From: Advenella incenata
GTDB lineage: Bacteria; Pseudomonadota; Gammaproteobacteria; Burkholderiales; Burkholderiaceae_B
Reading direction: 5' to 3'
NCBI RefSeq assembly: GCF_004217095.1
Contig: NZ_SHKO01000002.1
Span: 930,001 to 994,000, forward strand
Length of the DNA stretch: 64,000 bases
Below, in pieces: positions 52,942 through 62,200 of the stretch (positions are counted from its first letter, which is position 1; every line of letters begins with the position of its first letter). The notes under the pieces were generated by a model. That model searched no databases, had not been told where the DNA came from, and saw nothing but the letters and a program-made list of their open reading frames with translations. Both the position numbers and the translations under genes were made by a program.

Positions 52942-54033
52942 ATGGCTCTTCAATGTGGGATTGTCGGACTGCCCAACGTGGGCAAATCCACGCTCTTTAA
53001 CGCCCTGACTAAAGCGGGCATCGCGGCGGAAAACTATCCGTTCTGCACCATCGAACCCAATGTCGGGATCGTGGAAGTACCCGATGAGCGCCTGAATAAA
53101 CTGGCCGAAGTGGTCAAGCCTGAGCGCATTCTGCCGGCCACGGTCGAGTTTGTAGACATTGCCGGGCTGGTGGCGGGCGCCTCCAAGGGCGAGGGCCTGG
53201 GCAATCAGTTTCTGGCCAACATCCGCGAGACCGACGCGATTGTTCACGTCGTGCGCTGCTTTGAAGACGAAAACGTAATTCACGTAGCCGGTCAGGTCAA
53301 CCCGATTTCCGATATCGAAGTGATCAATACCGAACTGGCGCTGGCCGATATGAGCACCGCTGAAAAAGCGATGCTGCGTGCCCAGAAGACCGGTCGCGCG
53401 GGCGACAAGGAAGCGCAGCGCCTGGCTGGCCTGCTGGAAAAGATCATTGCTGTTCTCAACGAGGCTCGCTCCATCCGCTCCATGAATCTGGATAAAGATG
53501 ACCTGGATCTGATCAAGCCGTACTGTTTCATTACGGCCAAGCCTGCCATGTACGTGGCCAATGTCAAGGAAGACGGTTTTACCGACAACCCGCATCTGGC
53601 TGCAGTACAGGAATTTGCCGCCAAAGAAAATGCGCCGGTCGTGGCTGTATGCGCGGCAATCGAAGCCGAGATTGCTGACCTGGACGACGAGGACAAAAAC
53701 GTATTCCTGGCCGATATGGGCATGAATGAGCCGGGTTTGAATCGCGTGATCCGCGCCGCCTTCCGCCTGCTAGGCCTGCAAACCTACTTTACCGCGGGCG
53801 TCAAGGAAGTGCGCGCCTGGACAATTCATGTAGGCGACACCGCCCCGCGCGCCGCCGCTGCGATCCATACAGACTTCGAACGCGGCTTTATTCGCGCCCA
53901 GACCATTGCCTATGAGGACTTTATTACGCATAAAGGCGAGCAGGGTGCCAAGGAAGCCGGCAAAATGCGGGCCGAGGGTAAGGAGTATGTCGTCAAGGAC
54001 GGCGATGTGCTGAACTTTCTGTTCAACGTCTAA
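52942..54033 (+). CDS. ychF: Redox-regulated ATPase/GTPase YchF
   Basis: A 363-residue Obg-family P-loop protein of the universal YchF/OLA1 group. From ATG 52942: G1 GLPNVGKST (about 8-16), switch [17 protein letters not shown] (about 68), a coiled-coil insertion (about 125-195) and the C-terminal TGS-like domain ([23 protein letters not shown]). YchF prefers ATP, binds ribosomes and is implicated in stress responses. Upstream in-frame ATG 52906 is less likely, because AGGAAA precedes 52942. Confidence 0.97.
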   Translation: MALQCGIVGLPNVGKSTLFNALTKAGIAAENYPFCTIEPNVGIVEVPDERLNKLAEVVKPERILPATVEFVDIAGLVAGASKGEGLGNQFLANIRETDAIVHVVRCFEDENVIHVAGQVNPISDIEVINTELALADMSTAEKAMLRAQKTGRAGDKEAQRLAGLLEKIIAVLNEARSIRSMNLDKDDLDLIKPYCFITAKPAMYVANVKEDGFTDNPHLAAVQEFAAKENAPVVAVCAAIEAEIADLDDEDKNVFLADMGMNEPGLNRVIRAAFRLLGLQTYFTAGVKEVRAWTIHVGDTAPRAAAAIHTDFERGFIRAQTIAYEDFITHKGEQGAKEAGKMRAEGKEYVVKDGDVLNFLFNV

Positions 54034-54077
54034 AGCCAGTATTGACCCGGGAAAGCGTGCCGTGCTTTCCCAAACCA

Positions 54078-54107
54078 AGCAAAGCCGCGCCTGTTCGCGG
54101 CTTTGCT
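54078..54107 (+). terminator. Perfect 12-bp hairpin after ychF
   Basis: AGCAAAGCCGCG (54078-54089) pairs exactly with CGCGGCTTTGCT (54096-54107) around a 6-base loop, 44 bases after the ychF stop. Only short T groups follow, so it is either a weak terminator or an mRNA 3'-end stabiliser. Confidence 0.6.
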
Positions 54108-54283
54108 GTTCCTGGCTGGTCGGCCTGCGGACTGTCTTTTTGGCGGGCTGAGCCGGCCAACCGCCTTGCAACAGCAATAATTTCATCTGTATCAAATGTT
54201 TATCAGATAAATAACATTCATGATGCGTCTCTATTCCGGTGTTATAGTCAAAATTCCTCTTCTTACTCAATCAAGGAAAGATC

Positions 54284-54841
54284 ATGGGAATTCTGGATGC
54301 AATCAATGCTGTACTGGGCGGCAAAAAGCCTGAAGAACAGCCACAAAGTGAACAAAGACAGGAAGGCCAGGTAGCATCCGGGCAGGCCCCGGCAGATCAG
54401 GCGCCTGCTGCGCAGCAAGAAGACATGGGCGGCCTCGGCGGCCTGGGTGGTTTGGGTGGCCTGGGCAATGGCATCAATCTGGGCGCCCTGAGCGCGCTGT
54501 TGCCTGTGGTTTTGTCCGTGATCAATAATCAGCAGGGCGGCCTGGGTGGTCTGGCCGAAAAATTCCAGCGCGGTGGCCTGGGCGATATTTTCAATTCCTG
54601 GGTCAATCAGGGCGAAAACCGTGAGATTTCCCCGCAACAGGTCGATACCGCACTGGGGGCCGATACGGTCGATTCCATTGCTGCTCAGTCAGGCCAGTCT
54701 CGTGACGATATTCTGGGAAGCTTGTCGGGTATTTTGCCGCAAGTGGTCGACAAGTCCACACCAGAGGGCCAGATTCCGGCCGATGGGCAGGCGCGTGGCG
54801 AGAATGAAGTACTCAATTCGCTTTCCTCACTGTTCAAATAG
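54284..54841 (+). CDS. YidB-like DUF937 protein with Gly-Leu repeats
   Basis: A 185-residue protein; ATG 54284 follows AAGGAAAG. The N-terminal MGILDAINAVLGG is typical of YidB. A Gln/Glu/Pro-rich segment (about 16-45) and a GGLGGLGGLGGLGNG repeat (about 49-63) precede the conserved DUF937 body (GGLGDIFNSWVNQGENREISPQQVDTALG and later DILGSLSGILPQVVDKSTPEGQIP). Members are small soluble proteins of unknown function in proteobacteria. It has its own AT-rich upstream region. Confidence 0.88.
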   Translation: MGILDAINAVLGGKKPEEQPQSEQRQEGQVASGQAPADQAPAAQQEDMGGLGGLGGLGGLGNGINLGALSALLPVVLSVINNQQGGLGGLAEKFQRGGLGDIFNSWVNQGENREISPQQVDTALGADTVDSIAAQSGQSRDDILGSLSGILPQVVDKSTPEGQIPADGQARGENEVLNSLSSLFK

Positions 54842-55291
54842 TCCTGTTCTGCCTGCATTCGAGTGCCATATCTGTTAGCATAATCAAAATAACAGCCCGA
54901 TAAATCCAGACAGGCAGATCCGGCAGGCACGGCACGATCGTGAGCTCAACCGGCAGGTGGTGCATGCTTTTCTTTATGTGAAAAGAAGCGCCGCCTGCGA
55001 TATGCATTGCATCAAGTGCATGAGCAACATGTCGCTGCTGGCATGTCACCGGCGCTGTGCGTCTCGATGGTCGATCCACAGTGTGGCCATAATGGTGGGA
55101 TCCCGCGCATGTGTGTGCGGGATCTACTTGAATGGGTAATGTGGTTTGGCAACGCTCTGCGCGCATGTTCACCGCTCATGCCCACGTTACACACGTGGCA
55201 GCGTTGCTCCTGTCGGCTGCGTTTATCGGGATGACAGACGGTCCTTGAGCGGGCTGTTCCCACTTATTACGAATGAGAGATCAAGCCGCCC
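54842..55291. other. Intergenic region between the YidB and AsmA genes
   Basis: A 450-bp stretch without a convincing gene. A minus-strand frame (54834-55172) has no recognisable motif, and a short plus-strand frame (55007-55234) looks random. The one clear structure is an 8-bp hairpin at 55099-55124. The promoter of the AsmA-family gene must lie here but is not obvious. Confidence 0.55.
55099..55124. repeat. Inverted repeat GATCCCGC...GCGGGATC
   Basis: A perfect 8-bp inverted repeat with a 10-base GT-rich loop in the middle of the 450-bp gap. No T run follows on either side, so it is not a standard terminator; it could be a structured leader of the downstream AsmA mRNA. Confidence 0.35.
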
Positions 55292-58015
55292 ATGAAAGCC
55301 TGGCTTAAAAGAATTTTGATCGGCCTTGTGGTGCTGATGCTGTTTGCCTTTGTAGGCGCAGCCGTCTTTTTATTGACGTTCGATCCGAACGCCTATAAAC
55401 ACAAGATCGAAAGCATTGTGCAGGAACGCTATAACCGCACCATGGTCATCGAGGGCGACCTGGAACTGTCCCTGTTCCCGCGTATCGGCCTGTCGGTTCG
55501 AAAAATTTCGCTGTCCGAGCCCAATTCCACCACCACGTTTGCCTCTATCGACAGCGCCCGTTTTGCCGTGGCCATCTGGCCGCTCATATCGAACCGTCTG
55601 GTGGTCGATCATGTTGCCGTGTCTGGTCTAAAGGGCTGGATCGTGCGCGATGAAAAGGGCAATTTCAACTTCGAAGACCTGCTGACTCAGAGCCCGCCAT
55701 CCATAGAGACGGTCGATCCGCGCTTCAAAAGCGATGAAATCCGCCCGGCCCCCGCCGCGGCTGCCGAGAGCAACAGTGTTTTGCCACAGCCCAAAAAGAC
55801 CGATTTCAAAATCGATATTGCCGGGCTTGAAGTGCTAAACGGTGCCATCTTCTACAAGGACAGGCTGAACAACCTGGATATGCGCCTGAACCGGATGACG
55901 GTCAATACCGGTCGGGTCACGTTTGATCAGCCGTTCGATGTATCTGTGACGGGCAATCTGGAAGGTGCAAGACCGGTTGCCAATGCCAGCGTGAATATCC
56001 AGGGCCTGGTCAAGCTGGACCCGGTCACCAAGCTGTATACGGCGCGCAATCTGGAAGCCAATATCAAAGGCGTTGTGGGTGATGTGGATGTGCAAACCGG
56101 CACGCTGACCGGCGATTTTGAAGTCGATAGTTTTGCACACGCGCTCACCGGGTCGGGCATTGATCTGACCATTTCGGGCAAGGGCGCCAAGGGCACCGGA
56201 TTGCGTAATCTGGATATGAGCCTGGCTGCGCCCAAGCTGAATTTTGACTCCACTGCGCCGCTATTGCAGATGACCAATTTCGCCGTCAAAGGCACCGCCT
56301 CTGATGAAGACGACGAGAGCTACGAATGGGTGCTCAATTCGCCGGCGCTGGATATCTCGCCTACCGGTGCGGGCGGCAAGCCGCTGACCGGGTCTGTCCG
56401 GATAAAGGGCAAGGAACAGTTCGGCGTCAATTTCCGCATGGAGGGCATCAGCGGCACGTCCGAGGCGCTCAATGTAGCCCAGATCAAGCTGGATGGCGCG
56501 TACGCCCGGGGCAATAAACGCGCGGTCAATTTCAATATTTCGTCGCCGGCTAAAATGGACCTGGCGCGCCGTCTGGTTGCGCTGTCGGCCATGAGCGGCA
56601 ATGTGGTGCTCAAGGATGTGGAAACGCGCGAGCAGAACATTCCCGTTATCGGCACCTTCAGCGCCGATTTCCTCAAAAGTGTCGCCAGCTTCAAGGCCGA
56701 TGCCGTCATCAATTCCGGCAAATTCAGTTTTGACGGCAATATTTCCAGGTTTGATGAGCCTTACGTGCGTTTTGCTGTGGGTGCCGATTCGGTCAATCTG
56801 GATGAGCTGATCGACAATGTGTCGGACGCTGCTGCACCCGCGCCCGCCGCTGCACCCGGCGACACCAAGGCACCCGCTGCGGCCCAGCCGGCCGAAGCCA
56901 AGCCAGCCACCACGGCGGTGCGCAACCTGGTCAGCGACCTGATGGGCTCGCTGATCGGATCCGGCACTGCCAGTCTCAAGCAAATTACCTATCATGGCGT
57001 GGTGTATAACGATGTGACGGCGGCCCTGAACTTCACCAAAGACCAGTTGGGTATCACTGATATCAAGTCCAGTATTTTTGACGGACAGGTACAGGGCGAC
57101 GCGTTGATCAATATGAAGGACAACGAGGTTACGACCAAACTCAATTTCCAGGACGTATCCATTGAGCCGCTGCTCAAGGGACTGGGTATGAATCCGGTCA
57201 TGACAGGCACGGGCACCTTCGCGCTGGTCTTTGCCTCCAGAAACGCGCCTGAAGGCGCCAACTGGCTGACCAATGCCACTGGCTCACTCGAAGGCCAGGC
57301 CAGCGACGGCGCGATCAGTGGCTTTGATCTGGCGCCGATGCTTGCCGATCCTGCCGCCTACGCCAACAACATTGAGCAGGCCGGCACCTGGAAGTTCGAT
57401 CCAGCGGCCAAAACGCCGTATAAAACGCTGAAAACCAAGCTGGTGCTCGATAAAGGCGAATTGCATTTTACGCACTTCAGCCTGCTGACCGATCCCTTGT
57501 TGATTCAGGCTGACGACAATCTGGCGGTGTACAACCTGATCAATAACCAGTTTTCATTTCCTGGCAAATTTGTCACGCGTCAACCGGTCACGCTCAATCA
57601 GGATGGGCTGCGGGTGAGCATCAAACAGGTGACTTTGCCGTTCGAGTTGACCGGATCGCCCCAGGGCGCGCAGTTAAAGGTCAAATGGCAGCGGTTGAAT
57701 AATTCGCCGCTGGGCCAGTTCGTCAAGCAGCGCAAGGACAAAGAAGCAGAGGCCCAAAAGCAGGCGGCCGAGCAGGCAGCTGCACAGAAAGCCGCTGCGC
57801 CCGAGCCTCAGGTGCAGCCTGGCGCTACGACAGAGGAGGGCCAGCCTGCGCCTGCACCGGCACCGACCAAGCCTGAAGCAGACGGTAGTAACCCGCCGCC
57901 CGCGCAGCCTGCGCCCGCAGGCCAGACCGCACCCGAGACGCCAGCGGCAGGCGATAAACCGGCAGCAACTGCGCCGGCAGCACCCGCCGAGCCCACACCT
58001 GCTCCTGCTAAATAG
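55292..58015 (+). CDS. AsmA family inner-membrane-anchored protein
   Basis: A 907-residue protein with a single N-terminal membrane anchor (ILIGLVVLMLFAFVGAAVFLL, about 7-27) followed by the AsmA start FDPNAYKHKIESIVQERYNRTMVI. The body is a long series of beta strands as in the AsmA/TamB/YhdP group, which bridge the periplasm and are linked to phospholipid transport and outer-membrane assembly. The last about 95 residues are an Ala/Pro/Glu/Gln-rich tail (EAQKQAAEQAAAQKAAAPEP and onward) that looks disordered; a similar Ala-rich stretch interrupts the body at about 512-545. Confidence 0.88.
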   Translation: MKAWLKRILIGLVVLMLFAFVGAAVFLLTFDPNAYKHKIESIVQERYNRTMVIEGDLELSLFPRIGLSVRKISLSEPNSTTTFASIDSARFAVAIWPLISNRLVVDHVAVSGLKGWIVRDEKGNFNFEDLLTQSPPSIETVDPRFKSDEIRPAPAAAAESNSVLPQPKKTDFKIDIAGLEVLNGAIFYKDRLNNLDMRLNRMTVNTGRVTFDQPFDVSVTGNLEGARPVANASVNIQGLVKLDPVTKLYTARNLEANIKGVVGDVDVQTGTLTGDFEVDSFAHALTGSGIDLTISGKGAKGTGLRNLDMSLAAPKLNFDSTAPLLQMTNFAVKGTASDEDDESYEWVLNSPALDISPTGAGGKPLTGSVRIKGKEQFGVNFRMEGISGTSEALNVAQIKLDGAYARGNKRAVNFNISSPAKMDLARRLVALSAMSGNVVLKDVETREQNIPVIGTFSADFLKSVASFKADAVINSGKFSFDGNISRFDEPYVRFAVGADSVNLDELIDNVSDAAAPAPAAAPGDTKAPAAAQPAEAKPATTAVRNLVSDLMGSLIGSGTASLKQITYHGVVYNDVTAALNFTKDQLGITDIKSSIFDGQVQGDALINMKDNEVTTKLNFQDVSIEPLLKGLGMNPVMTGTGTFALVFASRNAPEGANWLTNATGSLEGQASDGAISGFDLAPMLADPAAYANNIEQAGTWKFDPAAKTPYKTLKTKLVLDKGELHFTHFSLLTDPLLIQADDNLAVYNLINNQFSFPGKFVTRQPVTLNQDGLRVSIKQVTLPFELTGSPQGAQLKVKWQRLNNSPLGQFVKQRKDKEAEAQKQAAEQAAAQKAAAPEPQVQPGATTEEGQPAPAPAPTKPEADGSNPPPAQPAPAGQTAPETPAAGDKPAATAPAAPAEPTPAPAK

Positions 58016-58074
58016 GCGGGTTTTTCCAATATTCCCCTATTTAAGCGAGCCTTTCCCTTTTTCGATTCTGCATT

Positions 58075-58449
58075 ATGACAACATCCGATTTTCAGCCTAT
58101 TTATCAATGCCCGCCCATTGCGGGGCCGGTCAAGCCCGCAGCGCAACTGCGCTGGTTGCTCGTTGATGAGCAGTCGCAGGCGCTTGGTCGGGACGACCCG
58201 GCATTGAAACAAATTGAACTTTCCATCCGCTTCGATTACCTGGTTATCCGCGCGCCAGGCATGCTACGACTGGATATCCCGGTCGATGTGCTGGAAGATG
58301 ATGAGGATGCTTTTGAACAGGCGCAGCTTGACGGGCGTGCCTTGCGCGTAGTCAGCGAGGGGCAATTGGCCGATGCGTGGTTTAGTAAGTTTCTGGAGCG
58401 GCCGATTCGGCTGGTCAAGCTGCACCCTGATGAAGAGCTGACCGCTTGA
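58075..58449 (+). CDS. Small protein resembling a stand-alone MOSC N-terminal beta-barrel domain
   Basis: A 124-residue protein. The sequence follows the MOSC N-terminal barrel pattern: an early YQCPPIAGPVKPAAQLRWLLVDEQ (place of the usual YPIKS...DRRWMLVD), a central LVIRAPGMLRLDIPV and the end DAWFSKFLERPIRLVKL, close to the family W-S-x-FLG-x-PVRLV. The catalytic MOSC domain, which in sulfurases and YcbX follows directly, is missing; the gene stops and is followed by the convergent ferredoxin. Function unknown. Confidence 0.6.
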   Translation: MTTSDFQPIYQCPPIAGPVKPAAQLRWLLVDEQSQALGRDDPALKQIELSIRFDYLVIRAPGMLRLDIPVDVLEDDEDAFEQAQLDGRALRVVSEGQLADAWFSKFLERPIRLVKLHPDEELTA

Positions 58450-58542
58450 CGTCTTGTCGTCGGTCGTGATCATGCTAGTGCTGTTGGTTGCGGCGGCGGG
58501 GCAAAAAATCAGGGGTGATGTATTTGACGGTGATGGGGTAGT

Positions 58543-58569
58543 CGGCCCGTCCGCATAAGGTGCGGGCCG
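58543..58569. repeat. Inverted repeat between convergent genes
   Basis: CGGCCCG (58543-58549) pairs with CGGGCCG (58563-58569), in the gap between the MOSC-like gene and the convergent ferredoxin. No T run on either side; it may act as a weak bidirectional transcription stop. Confidence 0.3.
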
Positions 58570-58585
58570 TTGCAAGGCAGACTTG

Positions 58586-58837
58586 TCAGGCTACCGCTGT
58601 CAGCTTGTAGAATTTGGCCATGAGCATATCCTGGGATTCTTTCCATTCCGGATTGATCTCAATACACTCGACAGGACAGACGACCTGACATTGCGGCTCG
58701 CCATGGTGCCCGACGCATTCGGTGCACTTGGCAGGGTCGATTTCATAGAAATCCACACCCATATAGATGGCTTCATTGGGACACTGCGGTTCGCAGACGT
58801 CGCAGTTGATGCATTCATCGGTAATCAGCAGGGCCAT
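58586..58837 (-). CDS. YfhL-type 2[4Fe-4S] ferredoxin
   Basis: An 83-residue ferredoxin of the Allochromatium type. Cluster Cys occur as CINCDVCEPQCP (cluster 1) and CTECVGHHGEPQCQVVCP (cluster 2, with the typical insertion between the second and third Cys). A C-terminal extension follows. Such ferredoxins are low-potential electron carriers. Gene position next to coaD is standard in beta- and gammaproteobacteria. It could in principle accept electrons from the IorAB-like enzyme, but there is no direct evidence. Confidence 0.94.
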   Translation of the reverse strand: MALLITDECINCDVCEPQCPNEAIYMGVDFYEIDPAKCTECVGHHGEPQCQVVCPVECIEINPEWKESQDMLMAKFYKLTAVA

Positions 58838-58992
58838 AATCTTTCCGGCGCTTTAGTTTATACACAATGACAGTGTACGCCAATGAGTGGACAAATACCT
58901 GAAAACAGGCAAGCGTGTCAGGGTTAATGGGCGGCGGCGCGCCAGCGAGCCATTCGGGTGCAGTTGCCGAGGGTCGCCCTGGCGAGGTTTGC

Positions 58993-59511
58993 CTATTCGC
59001 TCTCGGGCGCTTGCTCGTTTCTGGCAGCCAGGCGGACCTTGGATTTTTCCTGCAACCAGCGCTCGACCGACGGGAATACAAATTTACCCACTTCGCCACC
59101 GAGCAGGGCAATTTCACGGACAAACGTGCCGGAAATAAACTGGTACTGGTCGGACGGGGTCATGAACAGCGTTTCCACGTCGGGCAGCAGGTGGCGATTC
59201 ATGCCGGCCATCTGGAACTCATATTCGAAGTCGGACACGGCGCGCAGGCCACGCACGATGATGCGAGCGTCTTCCTTGCGTACAAAATCCTTGAGCAGTC
59301 CGCCAAAGCTTTTGACAGAGACATTAGGATAGTGGCCCAGAACCTCTTCGGCAATCTGCAAGCGCTCTTCGATAGTAAACAGCGGATTCTTGCCCGCACT
59401 GACGGCGACGCCTACCACAACATGATCAAACAGCCCGGCTGCGCGTCGGACCAGATCCTCGTGTCCGCGGGTGAGAGGATCAAATGTCCCTGGGTATACA
59501 GCAGTGATCAT
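58993..59511 (-). CDS. coaD: Pantetheine-phosphate adenylyltransferase
   Basis: A 172-residue enzyme of coenzyme A synthesis. The nucleotidyltransferase motif [12 protein letters not shown] is at about 6-17; [25 protein letters not shown] (about 85) and [14 protein letters not shown] (about 127) complete the active site. Two tandem ATGs at 59514 and 59511 are possible; the second is better spaced from GGAG. About 86 bases downstream of rsmD on the same strand, the usual rsmD-coaD pair. Confidence 0.96.
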   Translation of the reverse strand: MITAVYPGTFDPLTRGHEDLVRRAAGLFDHVVVGVAVSAGKNPLFTIEERLQIAEEVLGHYPNVSVKSFGGLLKDFVRKEDARIIVRGLRAVSDFEYEFQMAGMNRHLLPDVETLFMTPSDQYQFISGTFVREIALLGGEVGKFVFPSVERWLQEKSKVRLAARNEQAPESE

Positions 59512-59597
59512 CATGAGCTCCGTTTGCTCCCGATCGATGCCGGGAAAGAGGCCGAAAACCGGCCCGAGCGTTTAAAGGAACGTCGATTATAAGGTAT

Positions 59598-60209
59598 TTA
59601 CTCGCTTTTGTGCGGTGCAATAAGGCGTTCGTGTAACTGATAATACACCTGTCCGGCCTTGCCTTGTCGGATGGCCGGAAAGTCGGGGCCCGGGTCTTCG
59701 GGCTGGTCCGATTCGATGTAGACCAGGCCGCCCGGTTTGACAATGGCGGGCAGGAAGGGAAAGATGCGATCAAACAGCTTGCTGGCAAAGGGCGGATCAA
59801 GCATCACCAGGTCGAACTTGGAGGCATCCATGCGTTTTAACATCAGAAATGCATCGGCGCTATTGATGCGCACCTGGCTGGCCTGCAATTTGTCGCGCGT
59901 GGCGCGCAATGTGGCCAGTGCCGCCGGACTGGTTTCGGCCATCTGAACATGCGCGGCGCCACGTGAGGCGGCCTCAAAGCCCAGTGCGCCCGTGCCGGCG
60001 AACAGGTCCAGCACCGATTTATCGTCGAACCTGCCATCCCACAGATAATTGAGCCAGTTAAATAGCGTTTCCCGGATGCGGTCCGAGGTCGGCCGCAAGC
60101 CGTCGGCATCAACCACCGGGATCTGCGAGCGACGATATTGACCGCCGATAATTCGGATGGTCTGGCGTTTGCCGGAAGTGCCTGCGGGGCGGTTTGCTGG
60201 TTTCATCAT
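59598..60209 (-). CDS. rsmD: 16S rRNA (guanine966-N2)-methyltransferase
   Basis: A 203-residue SAM-dependent methyltransferase from the tandem ATG at 60209/60206; the longer frame to 60296 overlaps the divergent ftsY start and is unlikely. Start IRIIGGQYRRSQIPV, target-recognition LRPTSDRIRETLFNWL, SAM loop VLDLFAGTGALGFEAASRGA (about 79) and the catalytic LDPPFASKL (about 148) are all present. Divergent from ftsY, the common arrangement. Confidence 0.95.
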   Translation of the reverse strand: MMKPANRPAGTSGKRQTIRIIGGQYRRSQIPVVDADGLRPTSDRIRETLFNWLNYLWDGRFDDKSVLDLFAGTGALGFEAASRGAAHVQMAETSPAALATLRATRDKLQASQVRINSADAFLMLKRMDASKFDLVMLDPPFASKLFDRIFPFLPAIVKPGGLVYIESDQPEDPGPDFPAIRQGKAGQVYYQLHERLIAPHKSE

Positions 60210-60231
60210 TGTTGCGACGTACACTGTTAAA

Positions 60232-60245
60232 ATAGGAAATCCTAT
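60232..60245. promoter_or_regulatory. Inverted repeat ATAGGA-AA-TCCTAT between rsmD and ftsY
   Basis: A perfect 6-bp inverted repeat with a 2-bp spacer lies in the 70-bp divergent region between the rsmD and ftsY start codons. It may be an operator or overlap one of the promoters; there is no other support. Confidence 0.25.
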
Positions 60246-60279
60246 CGTTATTGTAGTATTCACTTTCCTGCGACAACCT

Positions 60280-61857
60280 ATGTTCAGTTTTTTCAAACGT
60301 AAAAAGAAAACCAGCGAGCCTGTTGAAAAGCCCGTTGAACCGGTGCTTGAGACCCGTCAGCCCGAGACGCTTGAAGAAGGTGCTGCCCTCATGCCGGTGC
60401 CCGAGCATACCATTGCCCCGGAGCCAGTAGAGACTGAGCAAGCGGATCAGGACATACCACCCGCGCAGGAGCCGCCGTCCAAAGAACCCCCCGTTCAGGA
60501 ACCGCCGGCGCATGAGACGGCCGCGCCTGCATCGACCGAACTACCGCCAGTGCCGGCTGCTGTTTCAGCGGCTCCAGCGGCTGCGGCCACGCCTTCGACA
60601 TCAACTTTGCCGCCGCAAGCGCAGCGCACAGTGCAGTCTGCGCCTTCGAGCCCGCCGGTTCATGTGGATCTGACCGAAAAAGCGGCAACCTTGAAAAAGC
60701 CCATGGATGCCGTTTTATCGCCGTCTGCGGGCCAGGCTTCCGGCGCAGCGGCCAAAACTGCTGTACACGGCGAGCAAAGGAACGTGCCGGCCGCAGCACC
60801 AACGCCCGACGTCTCCGCAGTGCCGGCACAGGCCGAGGCCCGCCCGGCACCAGCAGCACCGGTCATATCTGCCACACCCGACGCTACTGCGACGGTTGAG
60901 CAGGCGCCGGCAGCGTCCAGCACGGCACAGCGCCCCAAATCCGATCGCAAATCCTGGCTGGCGCGGCTGAAGGATGGGCTGTCCAGAACCGGTTCGAATA
61001 TCAGTTCACTGTTTGTCGGCGTTAAAGTTGACGAGAATCTGTTCGAAGAACTGGAAACTGCGCTGATTATGGCCGATGCGGGGATGGAAGCGACCGAATC
61101 GCTGTTGGGCAAACTGCGCAACAAGGTGAAAAAGGAGCGCATTGAAGACGCGCAAACCGTCAAGCACGCATTGCGAGATCTATTGGCCGAGCATTTGGCT
61201 CCGCTGCAAAAGCCGTTTGATGCAGGCACCGGGCAGACACGCGTGGTGATGATTGCGGGCGTGAACGGCGCAGGCAAAACAACCTCCATTGGCAAACTTG
61301 CCCACCATTTCCAGGCACAAGGGCACAGCGTGTTACTGGCCGCTGGTGACACTTTCCGTGCCGCGGCACGCGAACAGCTGATTGAATGGGGCGCGCGCAA
61401 CAATGTGGCCGTGATCGCCCAGGATGGCGGCGACCCGGCTGCGGTCGCATTCGATGCGGTCAATGCCGGACGGGCCCGCAAGGCGTCAATTGTCATGATC
61501 GATACCGCCGGCCGTTTGCCCACGCAGTTGCATTTGATGGAAGAGCTCAAGAAAATCAAGCGCGTGATCGGCAAGGCCGATGGCGATGCCCCTCATGAGA
61601 TTTTGCTGGTGGTGGACGGCAATACCGGCCAAAACGCCATTTCTCAGATCAAGGCTTTTGATGCGGCCTTGACGCTGACCGGGCTGGTCGTGACCAAGCT
61701 GGATGGTACGGCCAAAGGCGGTACGCTGGCAGCTGTGGCTGCGGGCAGTCAGGGCGTGCGGCCCGTGCCTGTGTACTGGATTGGGGTGGGCGAGTCATTG
61801 CAGGATCTGCAACCCTTTGTGGCATCCGAGTTTGCCGGTGCGTTGCTGGGCGATTAG
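60280..61857 (+). CDS. ftsY: Signal recognition particle receptor FtsY
   Basis: A 525-residue SRP receptor GTPase that targets membrane proteins. ATG 60280 gives MFSFFKRKKK; the frame is open upstream without homology. Residues about 12-220 are the acidic, Pro/Ala/Glu-rich A region, long but of the usual composition. The NG domain starts at about 222 (SWLARLKDGLSRTGSNIS), with G1 GVNGAGKTTSIGKLA (about 327), DTAGRLPTQ (about 408) and TKLDGTAKGG (about 471). Confidence 0.96.
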   Translation: MFSFFKRKKKTSEPVEKPVEPVLETRQPETLEEGAALMPVPEHTIAPEPVETEQADQDIPPAQEPPSKEPPVQEPPAHETAAPASTELPPVPAAVSAAPAAAATPSTSTLPPQAQRTVQSAPSSPPVHVDLTEKAATLKKPMDAVLSPSAGQASGAAAKTAVHGEQRNVPAAAPTPDVSAVPAQAEARPAPAAPVISATPDATATVEQAPAASSTAQRPKSDRKSWLARLKDGLSRTGSNISSLFVGVKVDENLFEELETALIMADAGMEATESLLGKLRNKVKKERIEDAQTVKHALRDLLAEHLAPLQKPFDAGTGQTRVVMIAGVNGAGKTTSIGKLAHHFQAQGHSVLLAAGDTFRAAAREQLIEWGARNNVAVIAQDGGDPAAVAFDAVNAGRARKASIVMIDTAGRLPTQLHLMEELKKIKRVIGKADGDAPHEILLVVDGNTGQNAISQIKAFDAALTLTGLVVTKLDGTAKGGTLAAVAAGSQGVRPVPVYWIGVGESLQDLQPFVASEFAGALLGD

Positions 61858-62200
61858 TCGGCCAAAGGGCTGCACATCCAGGCAGCTTGTTTCGCTTCAT
61901 ATAAATAAAGCGGTCTGCGGCCTATAGCACCCAACACCCTGGTGCACCCTGTATACGCTGCCCGCCCTGTCGCAGCACGAGCGTTTCTTGTTTGGGCGCA
62001 GGCTTGTTTCTTTGGGCAACGGGATACTTCACCAAGAGCGGTAATGCGATTGAGGCGATGGCTGCCCGGCATCCTCTGAACAACCCTTAAATAAACCCTT
62101 TACAACAAAAAAGACACCCTGCAAACCCGGATAAATCATCCGCGCTGGCAGGGTGCTTTTTTCGTATACGTGCTGACCATGAGCACGATCGGGTGGTGCG
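61858..62200. other. Intergenic region between convergent ftsY and the CYTH-CHAD gene
   Basis: A 343-bp stretch. Its right part holds a bidirectional terminator (62107-62162). The left 240 bp contain no recognisable gene, repeat or promoter. Confidence 0.6.
62107..62162. terminator. Bidirectional intrinsic terminator
   Basis: CACCCTGC (62115-62122) pairs with GCAGGGTG (62148-62155). On the plus strand CTTTTTT follows; on the minus strand the other side reads TCTTTTTTG. It serves both convergent units, ftsY and the CYTH-CHAD gene. Confidence 0.85.

Noticed and set aside
54834-55172. 112-residue minus-strand frame in the YidB-AsmA gap
   Set aside because: No family resemblance and it overlaps a hairpin region; no ribosome site seen.
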